From Echinometra lucunter (lineage: Eukaryota; Echinodermata; Echinoidea; Camarodonta; Echinometridae): a stretch of 64,000 bases of DNA. The position numbers were made by a program, and so were the translations under genes. The stretch covers positions 26,167,953-26,231,952 of the forward strand of contig CM057157.1 in assembly GCA_029962745.1 (NCBI GenBank), in the 5' to 3' direction. Below are positions 59,958 to 64,000 of the stretch, piece by piece (within the stretch, counting starts at the first letter, position 1; each line of letters begins with the position of its first letter). The notes under the pieces are model-generated. The model was not told the origin of the DNA and did not search any database. It was given only the letters and a program-made list of their open reading frames with translations.

Positions 59958-60203
59958 TCAGTGACATTCCATGTCTTGCACATAGTCTGGAATGCTGCTG
60001 TTACTATCGGTGTTGGTCGGTCCGGCATAGTCTGCGCCCTTCATCATGTGGTCTTTGGTGCCATTTGTTAACGAAGTCGACTGTTCCTGTTGGATGTTTG
60101 GCGCCATCGGCGGGATGTTCTCGGAATCGGCGAGGGGCGGGTCGTCCCAGTCTATCGTGAAGCGAGTGACTCGCGGCTTGGTATGAAGTATATTTCTTGT
60201 TAC
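59958..60203 (-). CDS. ASF1: ASF1 terminal coding exon
   Basis: A 246-bp exon, 81 codons plus TGA. It begins VTRNILHTKPRVTRFTIDWD, the last strand of the core. It ends in a low-complexity tail rich in S, T, N, P and acidic residues. The acceptor is ttcacggcag. Confidence 0.93.
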   Translation of the reverse strand, partial: VTRNILHTKPRVTRFTIDWDDPPLADSENIPPMAPNIQQEQSTSLTNGTKDHMMKGADYAGPTNTDSNSSIPDYVQDMECH

Positions 60204-61967
60204 CTGCCGTGAAAAGAAGCATGCAAAACATGAGAATTATTTTTGCCAAAGTCAGTTGTTTGAGAAGGAACACAGAGTCAGAGAATCTTCTTTGCTTGAC
60301 ACATTGGCTGCTGGAGCTTGGTAGCACCTGTATTAAGCCTATACAGTGGAAACTCGGTATAAAGAGGTGTGATATAACAACATTCCTGATATAACAAGGT
60401 AATTTTTCGATCCCAGCACTTTATATTCTATTGTTTTACAACCCTGATATAATGAGATTCCTGCTATAACAAGGTAATTTTGATGGTCCCAAGGACCTCG
60501 TTATACCGAGTTTCCACTGTATTTAGTCACCAGGTTTACTAATGATAACCATGAGCCTATTCTGTAACTGCTTGGACCCAGTAATAAGCTTTCTATGACA
60601 AGTCAAAGCTTAACCAAATGTCAGAGCCAAAGACTATTTTTTTGTTCATCCTTTAACCGTAATTTCACTTTGAATTAAGGAAAATGAAATGAAGAGTAGT
60701 ACATGTAAGAAGCCTTGATTTTTACCTTGAATGTGAAATAAAGCAATAGTTAACCATTTAATTAAAGATGGAACAATATCAGATAATGTTAGAAACAATC
60801 TTTTTTACATTACACTTAAGAAGTCGAATCTGTTGGGACCACAGAAATTATTCTGAATATTCTGTTCGACTTAGCCGAAATTCGAATTTGGAATTTGACT
60901 TAGCCACATATTTTCCAATAGTAATTACACAGGGAAAAAAAATCAGGACTTTTTTGTTGATTGGACTTGCACAAATTTTGTCCTATGCGAAGTTGACTGG
61001 CACAAGGTTTACTGTAGTTTTCTACTTCAAAGGATTTGTTTGCATACCTGTCACAAGTTTAAAGTTTATTTCTGACTATGAAAATAATAAATGTAATTTT
61101 TGTAGACCTTTAAAAGCATACAACTAACCTTATCAAATTGAGGGACGGCTGGTAGTTGCTTCTCTGACTCGTTGCATTCACTAAGCTCTGGATCGGAGTA
61201 TTCATTGTTAACATAATAACCTACTCGGATGAACTCTTGACTCCTGTAGGAGCATGTAATGAGGACGACCGTTACTCCTAGGATGTCGCCCTGGGGGATC
61301 AGGGCTGGGTTGGGTGGTTCGGCCTGCAAAATGGAGAGTAACATGAATCATTAATTACCATCATCACTATCAACACTAACTTTTTTGTTGGTGGTCCTGA
61401 TTGAAATTCCAAGCTCTGTACCTGTTGAGCCCTGTGTTAAAATTGTTTCAATTTCAGGGGTCCAGACCTAAATTATGAGGGTCCATGTGCCCCCGGGCAC
61501 CTGTAACAGTCGGGCCCTGCCACCATTGAGTAAAGTCAGCATTTTCCTTCTGATGAGGGGCTGCTGACTCTCGTGCCATGACAATCCTTCCACTTCCTCC
61601 TGTCTTGTGCATCCTCTGCATGCTCCTCATTCAGGAATGTGAAAATGATCTTGATTGAAAATGGAGAACAAGGGTCTGGCCGCAAAATCAAAATTAGCTA
61701 GAAAGATGCTTCAGATATCAATATTTTGTTCTGAACTTTCAACTGGAGAATAACTTCATAATTTCATATTTAAGCATGCTTTAGCAGTTTAGCTTTTACT
61801 AGAAAGTCTAAACAGTATACCACAACTTGCAAATACTCTGCAAGAACCAACCTGAAAGACGAACATATGTCTGCCTTGTGAGACTGGGCCGACAAGAACC
61901 GAGTCTAGGGTCTGGTCATAGTCCTCTGTTTCCGCAGAGCCTACGTAGATAATCTTCCATTCCAGAT
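59958..61967 (-). CDS. ASF1: Histone chaperone ASF1, partial, three exons
   Basis: ASF1 binds the H3-H4 dimer and hands it to CAF-1 or HIRA during nucleosome assembly in the nucleus. On the minus strand the exons are 61967-61852, 61323-61129 and 60203-59958, all AG/GT bounded. They encode LEWKIIYVGSAETEDYDQ, then GVTVVLITC and EFIRVGYYVNNEY, then RNILHTKPRVTRFTIDWDD and a Ser/Asp-rich tail ending DYVQDMECH. GVTVVLITC contains the Val known as V94 in human ASF1, central to H3 binding. The tail after the Ig-like core is divergent, as usual in animals. The loop after NNEY is longer than in human ASF1 by about six residues. Exon 1 (about 36 residues) is beyond the right edge. Confidence 0.95.
60204..61128 (-). 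other. ASF1: ASF1 intron between exons 3 and 4
   Basis: 925 bp containing a complete TA-flanked MITE at 60344-60519. The rest is AT-rich and unclassified. An apparent 119-codon open frame on the plus strand (60768-61127) has no family resemblance. Confidence 0.7.
60344..60519. mobile_element. pogo/mariner-like MITE (copy 2)
   Basis: CAGTGGAAACTCGGTATA and inverse, flanked by TA (60342-60343 and 60520-60521). 176 bp and about 85-90% like copy 1 by eye. It lies in the ASF1 intron just upstream of the last exon. Confidence 0.85.
61129..61323 (-). CDS. ASF1: ASF1 exon 3
   Basis: A 195-bp, 65-codon exon after acceptor cattttgcag, ending at gttagttg. It encodes AEPPNPALIP, GVTVVLITC, EFIRVGYYVNNEY and an extended loop to PAVPQFDK. 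This is the most conserved part of the Ig-like core. Confidence 0.95.
61324..61851 (-). other. ASF1: ASF1 intron between exons 2 and 3
   Basis: 528 bp. Positions 61397-61520 match a dispersed repeat also found at 36958-37075. Nothing else is recognised. Confidence 0.7.
61397..61520. repeat. Dispersed repeat, second copy of 36958-37075
   Basis: GTCCTGATTGAAATTCC, TCCAGACCTAAATTATGAGG and CCGGGCACCTGTAACAGT match the first copy in order. Confidence 0.55.
61852..61967 (-). CDS. ASF1: ASF1 exon 2
   Basis: A 116-bp exon between acceptor cacaatag and donor gttggttc (minus strand). Its first two bases complete an Asp codon whose G is in the missing exon 1. It then encodes 38 residues LEWKIIYVG to GRHMFVFQ. 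Confidence 0.94.
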
Positions 61968-64000
61968 CTATTGTGAGAAGAGCAAGAGAAAGAGAGAGGA
62001 GAGGGGGGGGGAGAGGAGAGGGGGAAGAGCAAGATTGTGGAGAAACATTACCAAGTTACTACAGGGGTGTAGTTATAAAAAAATGAAATGTGGAGAACGA
62101 ATCTTCTGAACTCATTACTTAGAAGATAAAACTACACCTGAGGTCCTTGTAACTTAATCAAATGACATTTTAGCAAAATGGAATCTTCATCCATGTCAAG
62201 TTCACAATCAGTCTTAAAACCTGGTACTTATAATGATATGTATAATGGGGGGGGGGGGGGGGGCGTGTGTCCAGATGCTTGACAAAAATGAAGCCTTCTC
62301 TTTTGTCTTTGGATTCAACAAAAACTATTCAAGTATTCATTAAATAGCACCAGTCATCATCAATATTTGTTCTTTGTGATATTTTCTAACACAAGTGTTA
62401 AGAAAATATTGTTGTAAACTTCTTTAAATGGCTGTTTTAAATTGACTGTCCAGATACACAACCTATCCGGACACACAACATTTGGGTATACATTAGCCCA
62501 CTTGTACAGTGCTGTCACTTCGCAACAGCGCTGTGTATGGCTAGGTACATGAACATGATGTAAGGTCAAGCACTGCATGAGCATGCTCATATAGATTATC
62601 TTAAGTAGTTGTCGAAGCTATCATCATTAGACGGCAGAAGAAGAGAACTCTGAAGTTTTGTAAAGACACTTTATCTTGTACGTCACAATTTGTGGACTTT
62701 TTTCAGAAATGCCAAAGTATGTGTTGCTCACTGAAAAGTAAGAAAACCTACAAAAATCCCCGAGTTCAAGTGGGGTAAAACAAAATGCAAAAAGAATGCA
62801 ATGTAGCCCACTGCCTTAAAGGGGGTACCCAATGCTGAAACAATGTCAGTTCATTTAAAAGAGCAGATTTCATTAGCCGAAAATCATCTAATTTTTTTTT
62901 TTAAGTCGTGTTGCCAAGAAAACCCTAAAATGTGGTAAGATTTCAGGATATTTTTGCCCCCCTCAGCTGTGTCCCAGTTTCAACTGGGTACCCACAATGA
63001 CCTCAAATTGACGTCAAATTGACGTCAAATTGACCTTGTCGCGCAATTCTAGCAAATGTGCGCAAGGCATAATACATATTGTACAGTCTAGCGCGCACCA
63101 CAACTGCAATATGCAAAGCTGAGTAACCACTTTTACGTCATACCTCATACTCAAATTTTTGGTCAACTCTTGACTTTTTATGAGAAAATTAGTCAAAATC
63201 CATTGATTTCGATTGAAAATCATTAAATTCTTAATGTTATTCTTCTTAGAATTCTATTTTCGCTCATAAATCAAAATTTTATTTACCATTTTGTAATCAC
63301 TTTAAACCTAGTTCATCTGTATAATATGAGTTAACCACAATTCCAGTGTATTTATCATGTATTTGTATGAATCCTCCCTTCATGCCCTTAGCCTCTCTTC
63401 TCCTCTTTCAATGTTTCCTGCCCCTCTTCTCTGTTTTCATTCTGTAACAATAACATCAACAGTTGTGAATATCTTACTTCCACATAATAATTACATGTAA
63501 TGCAAGAACTGAAGAGTTCAAGTTTGCTGTCAGTTCCGTCTTCGCAACGGCGCTGTTTTCATTCTGTAACAATAACAGTTGTGATTATCTTACTTCCACA
63601 TAATTAATGCAAGAACTGTAGAGTCATTATGACATGTATGAACATGGTAGTAAAGGCTAATACTATAGTAATACTAGATGATGAGATGATGATACAAGTA
63701 CAACTAAAATATCCTTTAAGTTATATTTGAACAATTCAGTTTTAACCATGTTGTTAACCATGTTAACCAATTTTACAATTTCAAAATGAGATAGTATAGA
63801 TTTAGATCTAGATCTAGATCTAGATCTAGATCTAGGCCTACATGATCTAGACGGTCAGACCTAGGCCTACTAAGAGTAATATTTCATTTCATGACATATT
63901 TATGTAGGCCCTATACATAAAAGATTGGAAATGGAATGTTAAAGGTTAAATTATGTGTAATTCGACTCTTTTGCTGTGAATCTTGATTCGTTTTTTTTTT
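61968..64000 (-). other. ASF1: Part of ASF1 intron 1
   Basis: No ASF1 exon 1 (expected to start with the MAKVQV-type N-terminus) is seen on the minus strand, so this is read as intron. It holds a GA-rich run (61980-62030), 17 G at 62247-62263, a TGACGTCAAAT-type triple repeat at 63000-63035 and an AGATCT hexamer array near 63804. Confidence 0.55.
63804..63834. repeat. (AGATCT)n hexanucleotide array, five units
   Basis: Five perfect AGATCT units, each itself a palindrome, followed by AGGCCTA. Confidence 0.95.

Noticed and set aside
60768..61127. 119-codon plus-strand frame next to ASF1 exon 3
   Set aside because: It is antisense to the ASF1 intron, has no domain, and ends exactly at sequence constrained by the ASF1 exon on the other strand.
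61968..64000. Search for ASF1 exon 1 on the minus strand
   Set aside because: No sequence resembling the conserved ASF1 N-terminus was found, so the exon is taken to be beyond the window.

Overview
The window is eukaryotic, AT-rich and intron-rich. It carries parts of two conserved housekeeping genes and a dense population of transposable elements. The exon sequences fit an invertebrate animal. The frequent TACATGTA palindromes, many foldback elements, a BEL/Pao retrotransposon and large introns suggest a marine invertebrate, perhaps an echinoderm such as a sea urchin. That placement is inference from style, not from a marker gene.

Left three quarters (963-47937, + strand): seven coding exons of a cAMP-dependent protein kinase catalytic subunit (PKA-C). 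They cover the part equivalent to mammalian residues 79-350 and end in a normal stop. The N-terminal exons, with the glycine loop and the ATP-anchoring lysine, lie left of the window. Exon boundaries match the vertebrate PRKACA layout as I know it. Two introns are very large: 10.1 kb (1062-11123) and 31.3 kb (11207-42533). The 3' UTR may run about 8 kb, to a poly(A) signal near 55935.

Inside the 31.3 kb intron, in sense orientation, sits a complete BEL/Pao LTR retrotransposon (13765-23243). It has two 821-bp LTRs in which I found no difference, a 5-bp target duplication GACAT, and one uninterrupted 1897-codon Gag-Pol frame. It looks like a very young insertion. Its 2-kb non-coding tail before the 3' LTR contains an iterated GTCTGA...AGACT motif.

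Right end (59958-61967, - strand): three exons of the histone H3-H4 chaperone ASF1, through its stop codon. Exon 1 lies beyond the right edge. PKA-C and ASF1 are convergent (tail to tail).

Nearly everything else is repeat. There are ten self-complementary foldback elements with related termini and a swappable loop/arm organisation, three of them packed end to end at 39667-40315. There are also TTAA-flanked piggyBac-like MITEs, a 1.7-kb hAT-like element with a 7-8 bp target duplication, pogo/mariner-like MITEs in ASF1, two loci of an AGGTCA-rich tandem repeat, a tRNA-derived SINE-like head, several diverged local tandem arrays, and many long poly(G)/poly(C) tracts. No prokaryotic features (operons, CRISPR, origins) are present.
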